DNA from: Phycisphaerales bacterium UBA1845
Lineage (GTDB): Bacteria; Planctomycetota; Phycisphaerae; UBA1845
Direction of reading: 5' to 3'
NCBI GenBank assembly: GCA_002338715.1
Contig: DDIR01000050.1
Coordinates: forward strand, 23,432-87,431
Length of the DNA stretch: 64,000 nt
Both the position numbers and the translations under genes were made by a program. The notes beneath the pieces were generated by a model. The model saw only the letters and a program-made list of their open reading frames with translations. It was not told the origin of the DNA and ran no database searches. Shown here piece after piece: positions 45,745 through 53,675 of the stretch; position 1 is the first letter of the stretch, and each line of letters begins with the position of its first letter.

Positions 45745-45870
45745 CCCCGATGGATGGGATCAGAAGTCGTTGAAACGCCTGCTGATCGTTGCCATCCATC
45801 GGGGCTCCAACGCTTGGTGGCGATGTTCACATGATGCGTCGATTCGAGTGCCATGGCGTGGCACTTTTTT
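45745..45870 (+). ncRNA. Candidate small RNA or hairpin element ending in an orphan terminator
   Basis: In the spacer between two minus-strand lipoprotein genes, the plus strand has a perfect 13-bp stem (CCCCGATGGATGG at 45745-45757 with its complement at 45792-45804). GATCAG/CTGATC (45758-45763 with 45782-45787) extends it. A perfect intrinsic terminator follows at 45847-45870. No plus-strand protein gene precedes that terminator, so a short structured RNA is a reasonable reading. A dispersed non-coding repeat is the alternative. No promoter could be assigned. Confidence 0.4.
45847..45870 (+). terminator. Intrinsic terminator without an upstream gene
   Basis: AGTGCCA and TGGCACT around a 5-base loop are followed directly by six T residues (45865-45870). 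The T-tract is on the plus strand only, whereas both flanking genes are on the minus strand. Confidence 0.75.
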
Positions 45871-45878
45871 AGGCCATG

Positions 45879-46334
45879 CTAGTTAATCGACGTCGCGATA
45901 TCGAAATCGACCAGAAGGTCGGAGTGGGTGAACGTGTAGGTGATCGTGTCACCGCATCCGAAGTTGTCCCCGTCAACGATGACGTCGGTGTCTTCCTTGA
46001 TGTTGACCACCGGAACCTCCAATTCAGCTTCGTCGATGAAGATCGATTCCAGTTCGTCACAGTCGCGGGAGAACTCGGCTGACTCGCCGGGCGACAACGT
46101 GCGGTTTACTTCCTCACCGAGGGCTTTGATCAGGTCCTTGGTTTCAAGATTCTCGTCGCCGTAACGAACTTGCACGGTGACGTCGTAATCGTCAGATGTG
46201 TTGACGAGTCGCACCGTGACGCGATTGGCACCGAGTAGGTTGCCAAGGAAACCGAGAGCGCCGCAACCAGCGATACCGGTAATTGCCAAAGCTGAAGCGA
46301 ACAACGTCGTGTATATGCGTGAATTTGATTTCAT
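45879..46334 (-). CDS. Small secreted lipoprotein, unknown
   Basis: The 151-aa product has a lipoprotein signal ending TGIAGC (Cys near residue 24). A beta-rich body follows (RVTVRLVNTSDDYDVTVQVR, ELEVPVVNIKEDTDVIVDG), suggesting a single small immunoglobulin-like or transthyretin-like domain. The ATG at 46334 is preceded by GAGGAG; a start at 46352 would add six residues. A 7-bp hairpin (GATCCAA with TTGGATC, 46362-46382) sits in its leader. Family not recognised. Confidence 0.7.
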   Translation of the reverse strand: MKSNSRIYTTLFASALAITGIAGCGALGFLGNLLGANRVTVRLVNTSDDYDVTVQVRYGDENLETKDLIKALGEEVNRTLSPGESAEFSRDCDELESIFIDEAELEVPVVNIKEDTDVIVDGDNFGCGDTITYTFTHSDLLVDFDIATSIN

Positions 46335-46570
46335 GGTTTTTTCTCCTCTCATTTGCGTTTCGATCCAATTTTCTGTTGGATCATTTTCTGGCGGTTTTCA
46401 TCCGTGAAACCGACAGGCTCGCCATGATCGTATGTCTCACCGCGCGTCCGAACAACCGAAACGCATGTTGTGGCCGCTGACAAATGATCTTATCAAGTCT
46501 CTGTTCAATCGGGGTGTGATTCCGCGCGCACAGTCACCGCAGAAATTTAACCTGGGCTAATTGGAGAGGT

Positions 46571-47383
46571 TTACTTGCCGCAGTAGTCGATGATGCGGCC
46601 AATCTCTTTTCGCAGATCGGTGCGCGAAACGATGCGATCGACAAACCCGTGTTCGAGCATGAACTCAGCCGACTGGAAACCTTCGGGCAGTTCCTGCTTG
46701 ACGGTGTTGGCGATCACGCGCGGACCGGCGAAACCAACCATCGCTTTGGGTTCGGCCAGGATCAGATCGCCAAGGCTGGCGAAACTGGCCGCCACCCCTG
46801 CGGTGGTCGGATCGGTGCAGACGACGATGTACAAACCACCCGCATCGTCAAACCGTGCGAGGGCAGCCGACGTTCGGGCCATCTGCATCAGCGAAACCAT
46901 GCCTTCCTGCATGCGGGCGCCACCAGATGCAGCCACCATCACGAATGGCAGCGCTTCATCCGTCGCCCGTTCGATCGCCGACGTGATCTTTTCACCCACG
47001 ACCGAACCCATGGAGGCCATGATGAACGCCGGATTCATCACCGCGAGGATCACCGGACGGCCGCGGACATAAGCCTTACCGACCACGACGGCTTCGGTCT
47101 CGCCCGTTTTGTCCTGCTGGGCTTTGATGCGCTCAGGATAGGGGACGCGATCCTTGAAATTCAGCGGATCGGTGGGGACTAGGTCTTCGAGGAATTCTTC
47201 AAATGAATCGGGGTCGCACAGCTGCTCGATGCGCGTGCGGGCGTCGATGCGGCGATGGTGGTCGCATTTGGGGCAGGTGAAAAGGTTTTCCTGAAACTCG
47301 CGGTGAAAGAGCATGTGCCCACACCCTTCACACCGGTCCCACGTTCCCTTGGGTACGTCAATTCGCTCGCTTCGATCGATCAT
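46571..47383 (-). CDS. accD: Acetyl-CoA carboxylase carboxyltransferase subunit beta
   Basis: AccD with AccA moves the carboxyl group from biotin to acetyl-CoA, forming malonyl-CoA for fatty acid synthesis. The 270-aa protein shows the zinc finger CEGCGHMLF...CPKCDHH (about residues 18-42), ASGGARMQEGMVSLMQMARTS and FAGPRVIANTVKQELPEGFQ, as expected. AGAGG precedes the ATG. accA is 11 kb away at 58581, as in many bacteria. It lies downstream of gap-pgk-rpe on the same strand with a 139-bp gap. Confidence 0.96.
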   Translation of the reverse strand: MIDRSERIDVPKGTWDRCEGCGHMLFHREFQENLFTCPKCDHHRRIDARTRIEQLCDPDSFEEFLEDLVPTDPLNFKDRVPYPERIKAQQDKTGETEAVVVGKAYVRGRPVILAVMNPAFIMASMGSVVGEKITSAIERATDEALPFVMVAASGGARMQEGMVSLMQMARTSAALARFDDAGGLYIVVCTDPTTAGVAASFASLGDLILAEPKAMVGFAGPRVIANTVKQELPEGFQSAEFMLEHGFVDRIVSRTDLRKEIGRIIDYCGK

Positions 47384-47522
47384 GCGATAAGCCTCTTTGG
47401 CGCCGACAGTTTGTCCAAATCTTCAATTCTGGCGGATATTCTAGCGAAGTCGCCGGCAGTGACAACGAAAGAATGCGGCGATTGGATGCATGTTTCGCGT
47501 GATTTGTGGGTTTATCAGCCGG

Positions 47523-48230
47523 TTAGACGGCTTGTTGTGCTGCCTGCGTCAACCGGTTGAAGGCGGCGGCTGGGTCCGGATCGCCGAATACGGATGTCCC
47601 GGCGACGAAGGTGTCGGCGCCCGCTTTTGCGGCGAGGGCGATGGTTTCGGCGTTGATCCCGCCATCGATTTCAAGTCGCTGATTGTCGTTCAGACGATCG
47701 CGCAACTGCGCTACTTTGGTGAGCACGTCACCTATAAACGATTGGCCGCCAAACCCGGGCCAAACACTCATCACCAACACGAGATCGACCTTCGGCAGTA
47801 TCGCTTCGATGGTGTCGATTTCGGTGGTCGGGTTGATCGACACGCCGACACCGCAACCGTGCTTGCGGATAGCGTCGATGACCTCGTTGGGGTTGTCGGT
47901 CACTTCGATGTGGAAGGTGATCAGGTCGCTGCCAGCATTGGCGAAAGCTTCGGCGTAGCGGGCGGGTTCTTCGATCATCAGGTGCGTATCGAAGAACATT
48001 CTGCTGACAGGGCGAAGGTGGGCGATGACCCCCGGACCAAACGAAATGTTGGGAACGAAGTGCCCGTCCATCACGTCGAGGTGGAGGACTTCCGCACCGG
48101 CGCGTTCAACGATGGCGACGTCTTCGCGAAGTCGGCAGAAATCGGCGGCAAGCAGCGACGGCGCGACGCGCATCTGCCGGGTCTTCAGATCGGTCAGGCG
48201 GTTGTTGTCGTCGCTTGCAGTTGCCGTCAT
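47523..48230 (-). CDS. rpe: Ribulose-phosphate 3-epimerase
   Basis: Rpe interconverts ribulose-5-phosphate and xylulose-5-phosphate. The TIM-barrel protein shows VAPSLLAADFCRLRED, HLDVMDGHFVPNISFGP, FDTHLMIEEP, SVWPGFGGQSFI and LEIDGGINAETI, covering metal-binding and phosphate-binding loops. The start is uncertain: the ATG at 48230 gives 235 aa, while the ATG at 48173 (MRVAPSLL) aligns better with known N-termini. It is third in an apparent gap-pgk-rpe operon, only 26 bp after pgk. Confidence 0.95.
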   Translation of the reverse strand: MTATASDDNNRLTDLKTRQMRVAPSLLAADFCRLREDVAIVERAGAEVLHLDVMDGHFVPNISFGPGVIAHLRPVSRMFFDTHLMIEEPARYAEAFANAGSDLITFHIEVTDNPNEVIDAIRKHGCGVGVSINPTTEIDTIEAILPKVDLVLVMSVWPGFGGQSFIGDVLTKVAQLRDRLNDNQRLEIDGGINAETIALAAKAGADTFVAGTSVFGDPDPAAAFNRLTQAAQQAV

Positions 48231-48256
48231 GGAATTCGCAGTACGGGTGTTGTGTG

Positions 48257-49486
48257 TCAGGCGTCGTCGATGACTTCCAACGCGGCGAACGGTTTGCCTT
48301 CGAGAAACTCCAGCGATGCGCCACCGCCCGTGGAAATGTGCGACATTTTCTCGGCCAACCCGGCATGATCGATGGCGGCAGCACTGTCTCCACCGCCGAT
48401 GATGGTGATCGCGCCGTTGGCGGTTGCGTCGGCCATCGCCTGTGCAATCGCCATCGTTCCGCGATCAAATGGAGGCGTTTCAAAGACGCCCATCGGTCCG
48501 TTCCAGATGACCGTCTTGGCGCCCTTGATCACGTTCGCAAATGCCGCGATCGATGCCGGTCCGATGTCCAGGCCCATCAAGTCTTCGGGGATGTTTCCGG
48601 TGACGGTCTGGTGTTCTGCTTCAGCGGAAATCTCTGCCGCAACGACGGAGTCGGTCGGAAGCACAAGTTTGTCGCCGCCGATTTCCAAGAGGCGTTTGGC
48701 TTCGTCGACGAAATCGGGTTCGACGAGGCTCTTGCCCGTGTGAATGCCCTGTGCGGCGAAGAACGTGTACATCATCGCACCGCCGATGAGCACGTTGTCG
48801 CACTTGGGAAGCAGGGCGTCGATCACGCCGATCTTGTCGGAAACTTTCGCACCACCGAGCACCGCGACGAATGGTCGTTTCGGGTCGGCCAGCGAACTTC
48901 CCAGAAACTCCAGTTCCTTTTGAACGAGGTACCCGATGACTTTGGGTTTGCCCTTCATCATTTTGGGAACGGTGAGCATGCTGGCATTGTCGCGATGGCA
49001 TGTGCCGAATGCGTCGTTGACGTAGACATCGGCCATGTCGGCGAGGCTGCACGCGAATTCGTCCTTCACCGCGCGTTTCTCGGCGTCTTGCTTGGCTTCT
49101 TTGTCCTTGATGGTTTCAGCCGAATGGAACCGCAGGTTTTCCAGCAGCAGACACTCGCCCGATTTGACGCCTTCGGACAGTGCGCCGGCTGCATCACCAA
49201 CGCAATCGGGCGCGAGCGGGACGTTCTTCCCGAGGATCTCGCCCAAGCGCTTCGCGACCGGCGCCAATGAATATTTGTCTTCCGGTTTATTCTTGGGTCG
49301 GCCGAGATGGCTCATCAGGATCAGGCGACCACCACCGTCGAGGATCTTTCGGATGGTGGGCATGGCGCTTTGAATCCGGCGATCGTCGGTGATCTTCAGA
49401 TCGTCATCGAGCGGAACGTTGAAATCCGCCCGCATCAAGACGCGCTTGTCTTTAACATCCACCGACTCAATCGTCTTCTTGTTCAT
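48257..49486 (-). CDS. pgk: Phosphoglycerate kinase
   Basis: The 409-aa glycolytic enzyme makes ATP from 1,3-bisphosphoglycerate. Motifs seen are VLMRADFNVPLDD, LMSHLGRPK, FVAVLGGAKVSDKIGVID, the GPMGVFETPPF nucleotide loop and IIGGGDSAAAI. Length is normal. It follows gap by 75 bp on the minus strand and precedes rpe. Confidence 0.97.
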   Translation of the reverse strand: MNKKTIESVDVKDKRVLMRADFNVPLDDDLKITDDRRIQSAMPTIRKILDGGGRLILMSHLGRPKNKPEDKYSLAPVAKRLGEILGKNVPLAPDCVGDAAGALSEGVKSGECLLLENLRFHSAETIKDKEAKQDAEKRAVKDEFACSLADMADVYVNDAFGTCHRDNASMLTVPKMMKGKPKVIGYLVQKELEFLGSSLADPKRPFVAVLGGAKVSDKIGVIDALLPKCDNVLIGGAMMYTFFAAQGIHTGKSLVEPDFVDEAKRLLEIGGDKLVLPTDSVVAAEISAEAEHQTVTGNIPEDLMGLDIGPASIAAFANVIKGAKTVIWNGPMGVFETPPFDRGTMAIAQAMADATANGAITIIGGGDSAAAIDHAGLAEKMSHISTGGGASLEFLEGKPFAALEVIDDA

Positions 49487-49561
49487 CGCACAGTCCCCCG
49501 TGGTCGCGGATCATTCAGCGACCACACAGTCCTCAACGAATGTCTACATCACGATACGAAC

Positions 49562-50590
49562 TTAACCGATTTCGGATGCCAGTTTGATCAGGTCAGCCGT
49601 TCGGCACGAGTAGCCCCATTCGTTGTCGTACCACGAAATCACCTTAACCATGTTTCCACCGTCGGCTGGCATGGTCATGGTGCTCAGCGAATCAACGATC
49701 GAGCTATGCGGATTACCGACGATGTCACTGCTGACGATCGGGTCTTCGCAGTACTCCAGGTAATTCTTCATCGGACCGTCAGCCGCGGCCTTGAGTGCGT
49801 CGTTCACTTCGCTTGCGGTGACGCTCTTATTCAGGACCGCAACCAGGTCGGTGCACGATCCGTCCGGAACGGGGACGCGCAACGAGAATCCGTTGAGCTT
49901 GCCGTTGAGTTCGGGGATGACCTTGCCAACTGCTTTCGCCGCACCGGTCGTGGTCGGGATGATGTTCATGGCCGCCGCCCTTGCACGGCGCGGGTCGCTG
50001 TGCAACTGGTCTGCGGTCTGCTGGTCGTTGGTGTATGCGTGGATCGTGGTCATCAAGCCTTCTTTGAGACCAAAGCTGTCGTTGAGAACTTTCGCAATCG
50101 GCGCGAGGCAGTTGGTCGTGCAGCTTGCGTTCGAAATGCATTTGTGTTCAGCCGAAAGCTTCGTTTCGTTGACGCCGAAGACGACAGTCATGTCCGGTTC
50201 ATCTTTGGCCGGTGCGCTGAGGATGACCTTCTTGGCGCCGGCCTTGAGGTGGTCGCCGTAACCGCCTTTATCGGACGCGCGCTTGGTGAAAACTCCGGTT
50301 GATTCGAGGGCGATGTCCACGTTCATCTTCGCCCAAGGCAGGTTGGCGGGATTGCGCTCGGTCAGGACTTCGATTTTCTGACCGTTGACGATGAGTGTTT
50401 CGCCTTCTGCATGGACCGATCCAGCGAAACGTCCATGCACGGTGTCGTATTTGAGCAGAAGTTCAAGGGCTTTGGCGCTGCCCAGGTCGTTGATTGCGAC
50501 AATCTTAAAATCATCAGGGCGAGCAAACATTGCGCGAAACGCGAGTCTTCCAATTCGCCCGAATCCATTGATACCGACAGTGACCGCCAT
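49562..50590 (-). CDS. gap: Glyceraldehyde-3-phosphate dehydrogenase
   Basis: The 342-aa protein shows [11 protein letters not shown] at the NAD-binding N-terminus, the catalytic Cys in [32 protein letters not shown] and [12 protein letters not shown] at the end. The ATG at 50590 with AGGAGG upstream is the start; the ORF's 21-residue upstream extension is not used. A promoter lies at 50660-50687. Together with pgk and rpe it forms a central-carbon operon. Confidence 0.97.
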   Translation of the reverse strand: MAVTVGINGFGRIGRLAFRAMFARPDDFKIVAINDLGSAKALELLLKYDTVHGRFAGSVHAEGETLIVNGQKIEVLTERNPANLPWAKMNVDIALESTGVFTKRASDKGGYGDHLKAGAKKVILSAPAKDEPDMTVVFGVNETKLSAEHKCISNASCTTNCLAPIAKVLNDSFGLKEGLMTTIHAYTNDQQTADQLHSDPRRARAAAMNIIPTTTGAAKAVGKVIPELNGKLNGFSLRVPVPDGSCTDLVAVLNKSVTASEVNDALKAAADGPMKNYLEYCEDPIVSSDIVGNPHSSIVDSLSTMTMPADGGNMVKVISWYDNEWGYSCRTADLIKLASEIG

Positions 50591-50659
50591 GATCTGACCT
50601 CCTGGTAAGCGGATAAGGCTCGTCGCCCGGGCGACATGCCGCGTGGCGAACAACCGGCG

Positions 50660-50687
50660 ATGGTAGAAGCATCCTGTCGAAGGTCAA
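50660..50687 (-). promoter_or_regulatory. Promoter of the gap-pgk-rpe operon
   Basis: On the minus strand TTGACC (50682-50687) and TACCAT (50660-50665) are 16 bp apart, placing the transcript start near 50653, about 63 nt before the gap ATG. Confidence 0.5.
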
Positions 50688-50831
50688 GGCAGAGCCCAGC
50701 GATTATCGGTCCGTCAGAAGTTTTGATTTTTACCCATGCCGTCCCGCCAGTGACCGATATGGACTTGTGTAGGCGCGGGCCTACCCCGGTTCTGGGGCGA
50801 GGTCGGTAGGCGTACGCAGAGGTTACTTAAA

Positions 50832-52022
50832 ATGGGTCAAAAACTACGCTTGTGTCTTTTCTCGGCGGCTGTCCCCGGCGACATCCCTTTCGCGGCGCCG
50901 TTTCAAGCCCTGGATAAGGTGACGCTTCTCGGTGAGACGGCTGACATCGAGGAGTTTCGCGAGGGCATGCGCACGACGACGGTCGATGCGGTGGCAGTGA
51001 ATCTCGACGACGAGGGCGAGCTTGGTTTTGAGGCCATCGAATACACCGGTACGGTTCAACCGAACTGCGGGATCATCGGCGTCAGCAGTAATTCAGACCC
51101 CGCGAAAATCATCCGGGCGATGCGCACCGGGTGCAACCAGTTCGTCCACTGGCCCATCGATGGCGTGGACCTCCGCGATGCGGTGAATCGAATCGCTGCC
51201 AACCGGCAGGTCTCCGCTCCGACAGGCAAGCGCATCTGCGTGATCGGTTCGTCGGGCGGGGTGGGAGCGACCACCGTTTCCTGCAACCTGGCGATGGAGT
51301 TGGCGGCGCTGACCGAATCGAATTGCGCCCTCGTCGACATGGATCTGGAATTCGGCGACGTCGCTTGTGCATTCGACAGTGAGCCCAAGTACACGCTGGC
51401 GGACATTTGTGTCGATGGTCAGCAGATCGACAAGGAGTTTCTGACCAAAGCGGCGGAGATTGTTCACGACAACATTGCGCTGTTTGCCCGCCCCCACGAT
51501 GTCGAAGGCGCGCGATCGGTTTCTCCGGAGGCGACCACGCAAACCTTCCATGTTCTCAACGACATGTATCCGTTTGTCGTCGTCGACTTGCCGCGAACGT
51601 TCAGCTTCCTCAGTGCTGCGGCTGTCCATGCCGCCGAGCGCGTGCTCGTGATTTCGCAGCTCAGCGTCGCATCCATCCGCAACGCGACGCGGATCTTCCA
51701 GATTCTGCAACAGATGAGCGTGCCAGCCGATCACATCGAGATCGTGCTCAACCGCTACAAAGCCAACTTCGAGCGCATCACCCCCAGTGAAGTCGAGGAC
51801 CACTTCCAGCGGCCGATCTTCGCGACGATTCCCAACGACTATCGTCACGTGCAAGCCGCGCTGGATCTTGGGGCGCCGATGTATACCGAGTCGCCCGACA
51901 GTCCCGCACGACATGCGATCGAGGGGATCGCCAAGCGTCTATTCAACAATGAGACGTCCCAGGATGCGCCCGCGGTACCTCAGTCGACCGGTCTCTTCAG
52001 CCGCATCTGGAAACGCGGTTAG
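50832..52022 (+). CDS. CpaE/TadZ-like pilus-assembly ATPase homologue
   Basis: The 396-aa protein has an N-terminal receiver-like domain (about residues 1-125) and a C-terminal ParA/MinD-type domain. As in the CpaE/TadZ group, the deviant Walker A is degenerate: GSSGGVGATTV has Ser and Ala where MinD has its two lysines. MDLEFGDVACAF, VVVDLPRTFSF and VLNRYKANFERI follow. CpaE/TadZ positions Tad/Flp pili at the cell pole. No tad or cpa gene is adjacent, so this is an orphan. The leader contains two small hairpins (50769-50784 and around 50783-50797). Confidence 0.82.
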   Translation: MGQKLRLCLFSAAVPGDIPFAAPFQALDKVTLLGETADIEEFREGMRTTTVDAVAVNLDDEGELGFEAIEYTGTVQPNCGIIGVSSNSDPAKIIRAMRTGCNQFVHWPIDGVDLRDAVNRIAANRQVSAPTGKRICVIGSSGGVGATTVSCNLAMELAALTESNCALVDMDLEFGDVACAFDSEPKYTLADICVDGQQIDKEFLTKAAEIVHDNIALFARPHDVEGARSVSPEATTQTFHVLNDMYPFVVVDLPRTFSFLSAAAVHAAERVLVISQLSVASIRNATRIFQILQQMSVPADHIEIVLNRYKANFERITPSEVEDHFQRPIFATIPNDYRHVQAALDLGAPMYTESPDSPARHAIEGIAKRLFNNETSQDAPAVPQSTGLFSRIWKRG

Positions 52023-52174
52023 AGTCCGCCATCCAGCCAGACCATTACGCCTGATCCACCACGCCAACACGTGTCGAGTTGACGCGCGCCGATTCCCAAG
52101 GATACCCTGCCGCTTGCAGTCCGTCGGCCGACGTGCGCCGACAGTTTGATGATGACCCGATCAGAGGTGCGGTG

Positions 52175-52852
52175 ATGCATACTTCCTTGGACTCGTTGGA
52201 ACGGCGCGTGCTGGGTTCCCTGCTTGAAAAGTCGATGGCTCAACCGGACTACTACCCGATGACCGAGAAGGCCATCGTTGCGGCATGTAACCAGAAGCAG
52301 AACCGCGATCCGGTGATGGACCTCGACGAGGGGGCGGTCTGGGAAACGCTCGAATCGCTCCGGGAGAAGGGCTTGGTGACGATGCTCCTGCCCGGTGCCG
52401 GCGCGCGAACCAAACGATACAAGCATGAAGTCGAGCAGCACTACGGTTGGCAGAAACGCGAGCGGGCGGTGATGACCGAACTACTCCTGCGCGGTCCGCA
52501 GACGCCCGGTGAGTTGCGATCGCGCTGTTCGCGGTTTGTCCCGTTCGATGACATCGCGGCGGTCACCATTGTGCTCGAATGCCTGGCCAACGCGGAGACG
52601 CCGATGGTCCGAGCCCTGCCGCGCGAACCGGGCCGGTCTGCAATTCGCCACGCCCATCTGCTCTACACCGACGATGACGACGAATTGCCGACGATCACAA
52701 CAGAGGAGGCTCCGGTGAGAGCGGTAAGCGCACCTGCTAGTCCTCAAGTCGCACCGAAGAGCGAAGCCATCGAGCAGTTGCAGAATGAGGTCGCCGATTT
52801 GCGATCCAGGGTCGAAGCGCTGGAATCGCAGTTCAATCAACTGATGTCCTAG
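52175..52852 (+). CDS. YceH-family protein (DUF480, UPF0502)
   Basis: The 225-aa protein shows LERRVLGSLLEKSMAQPDYY and ACNQKQNRDPVM, characteristic of the YceH family of paired winged-helix domains (about residues 1-165). A variable linker and a C-terminal coiled coil (195-222, EAIEQLQNEVADLRSRVEAL) follow. The family fold is known but not its function. The ATG at 52175 follows AGAGG; the ORF's 32-residue extension upstream is unlikely. Confidence 0.9.
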   Translation: MHTSLDSLERRVLGSLLEKSMAQPDYYPMTEKAIVAACNQKQNRDPVMDLDEGAVWETLESLREKGLVTMLLPGAGARTKRYKHEVEQHYGWQKRERAVMTELLLRGPQTPGELRSRCSRFVPFDDIAAVTIVLECLANAETPMVRALPREPGRSAIRHAHLLYTDDDDELPTITTEEAPVRAVSAPASPQVAPKSEAIEQLQNEVADLRSRVEALESQFNQLMS

Positions 52853-52862
52853 GCTCAAGAGT

Positions 52863-52888
52863 GCGTAGGGTGGGCCGTGCCCACCAAG
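52863..52888 (+). repeat. REP-like palindrome, family B, left copy
   Basis: This is the left copy of a 26-bp unit centred on the hairpin GGTGGGC-CGT-GCCCACC. The exact reverse complement is at 53508-53533, on the other side of the transposase gene. Confidence 0.95.
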
Positions 52889-52896
52889 GCGGACCG

Positions 52897-53445
52897 TCAC
52901 ACGTCCGCGCGCGGATCAACGCTTATTGCCGGGTTGCCCGTCCAATTGGGCGAAAGCCATCCCAGCCTCACATGTCGATGGACGCTCGACCATTCCCAGT
53001 CACTTGGTTCGGCGACGTAACCGTGTTTGACGGGATTGAAGTGAATGTAATCGCGATAAATGTACATCTCGGTCTCGTTACGAATTTGGTGCTCCCAAAA
53101 TCTCCTTTGCCATACACCGAGTTCACGGTGTTTTCGGTGGCTTTTGAATTGGGTGGTGGTATTGCCCACCAATTCGATCCAGCGTTGGCTGAATGTCCGT
53201 TTAATGGCAGACCAGCGCGCGGAGAAATCCGAGTCGCCTTCAGGAAGATTCCAGATGCAGTGCAGATGGTCGGGTAACAGCACAATCGCCCAAAGCTCAA
53301 ATGGCATTTGGTTGTCGGTTTTTTCAAAGGCTCTCCGCAAGAGGCTGCGGGCGCTTGGATCGTTGAAGATTGGACGGCGATTTTGCGTTACTACCGTAAA
53401 GAAGTAGGACGCCCCGGGTTCACGCTTTCTGCGGTATTGAGGCAT
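52897..53445 (-). CDS. REP-associated tyrosine transposase (RAYT)
   Basis: The 182-aa protein is a full-length Y1/HUH-type transposase of the RAYT/IS200-like group, which nicks single-stranded REP hairpins. The HUH metal site is seen in LLPDHLHCIWNLP (about residues 55-67), and the catalytic tyrosine region in YIHFNPVKHGYV (about 130-141). GASYFFTVVTQNRRPIF is a usual N-terminal start. Both halves look intact, with no frameshift. Its flanking palindromes are the expected substrates. RAYTs are normally present once per genome and are thought to be domesticated. Confidence 0.93.
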   Translation of the reverse strand: MPQYRRKREPGASYFFTVVTQNRRPIFNDPSARSLLRRAFEKTDNQMPFELWAIVLLPDHLHCIWNLPEGDSDFSARWSAIKRTFSQRWIELVGNTTTQFKSHRKHRELGVWQRRFWEHQIRNETEMYIYRDYIHFNPVKHGYVAEPSDWEWSSVHRHVRLGWLSPNWTGNPAISVDPRADV

Positions 53446-53507
53446 GCGTCGATTGTAAATCCTGCGCTGCGTGAATCAATCCGGCTTGATAGGCACCCCA
53501 CGGTCGT

Positions 53508-53533
53508 CTTGGTGGGCACGGCCCACCCTACGC
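53508..53533 (-). repeat. REP-like palindrome, family B, right copy
   Basis: This is an exact reverse complement of the 26 bp at 52863-52888. It lies about 95 bp upstream of the -10 element of the RND pump genes. Confidence 0.95.
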
Positions 53534-53625
53534 GAATCCTCACGCACTTTGTCAGGTCTCTGCGCAGATCGTCGGTTGTTGTGTAAATCCGCAAGAACGG
53601 CCATACCCATCCATTTCGCGAAGCT

Positions 53626-53631
53626 TATAAT
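53626..53631 (+). promoter_or_regulatory. Consensus -10 element before the RND operon
   Basis: A perfect TATAAT lies about 45 bp before the membrane-fusion-protein ATG. I could not find a good -35 at the right spacing, so activator dependence is possible. Confidence 0.3.
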
Positions 53632-53675
53632 CCCCCGCTGACGTATATCCTCGAAATGGTGGGGCTCCTCTAGCA

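Larger units (their letters stand above)
52863..53533. mobile_element. RAYT gene with flanking inverted REP pair
   Basis: A REP-associated tyrosine transposase gene (52897-53445) is bracketed by two perfectly matching 26-bp REP-like palindromes in inverted orientation. The left end starts 34 bp from the gene stop and the right end about 62 bp from its start. Similarity between the two ends extends weakly inward (CCAAGGCGGACCGT versus CCAAGACGACCGT). The unit is inserted between yceH and the RND pump genes. No target-site duplication could be identified. Confidence 0.85.

Noticed and set aside
45689-45886. 65-codon plus-strand ORF covering the long hairpin
   Set aside because: There is no ribosome binding site, and it spans the hairpin and terminator; RNA or repeat is the simpler reading.
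48215-50302. Two long plus-strand ORFs opposite pgk and gap
   Set aside because: Both are antisense to strongly recognised glycolytic genes and lack any motif.
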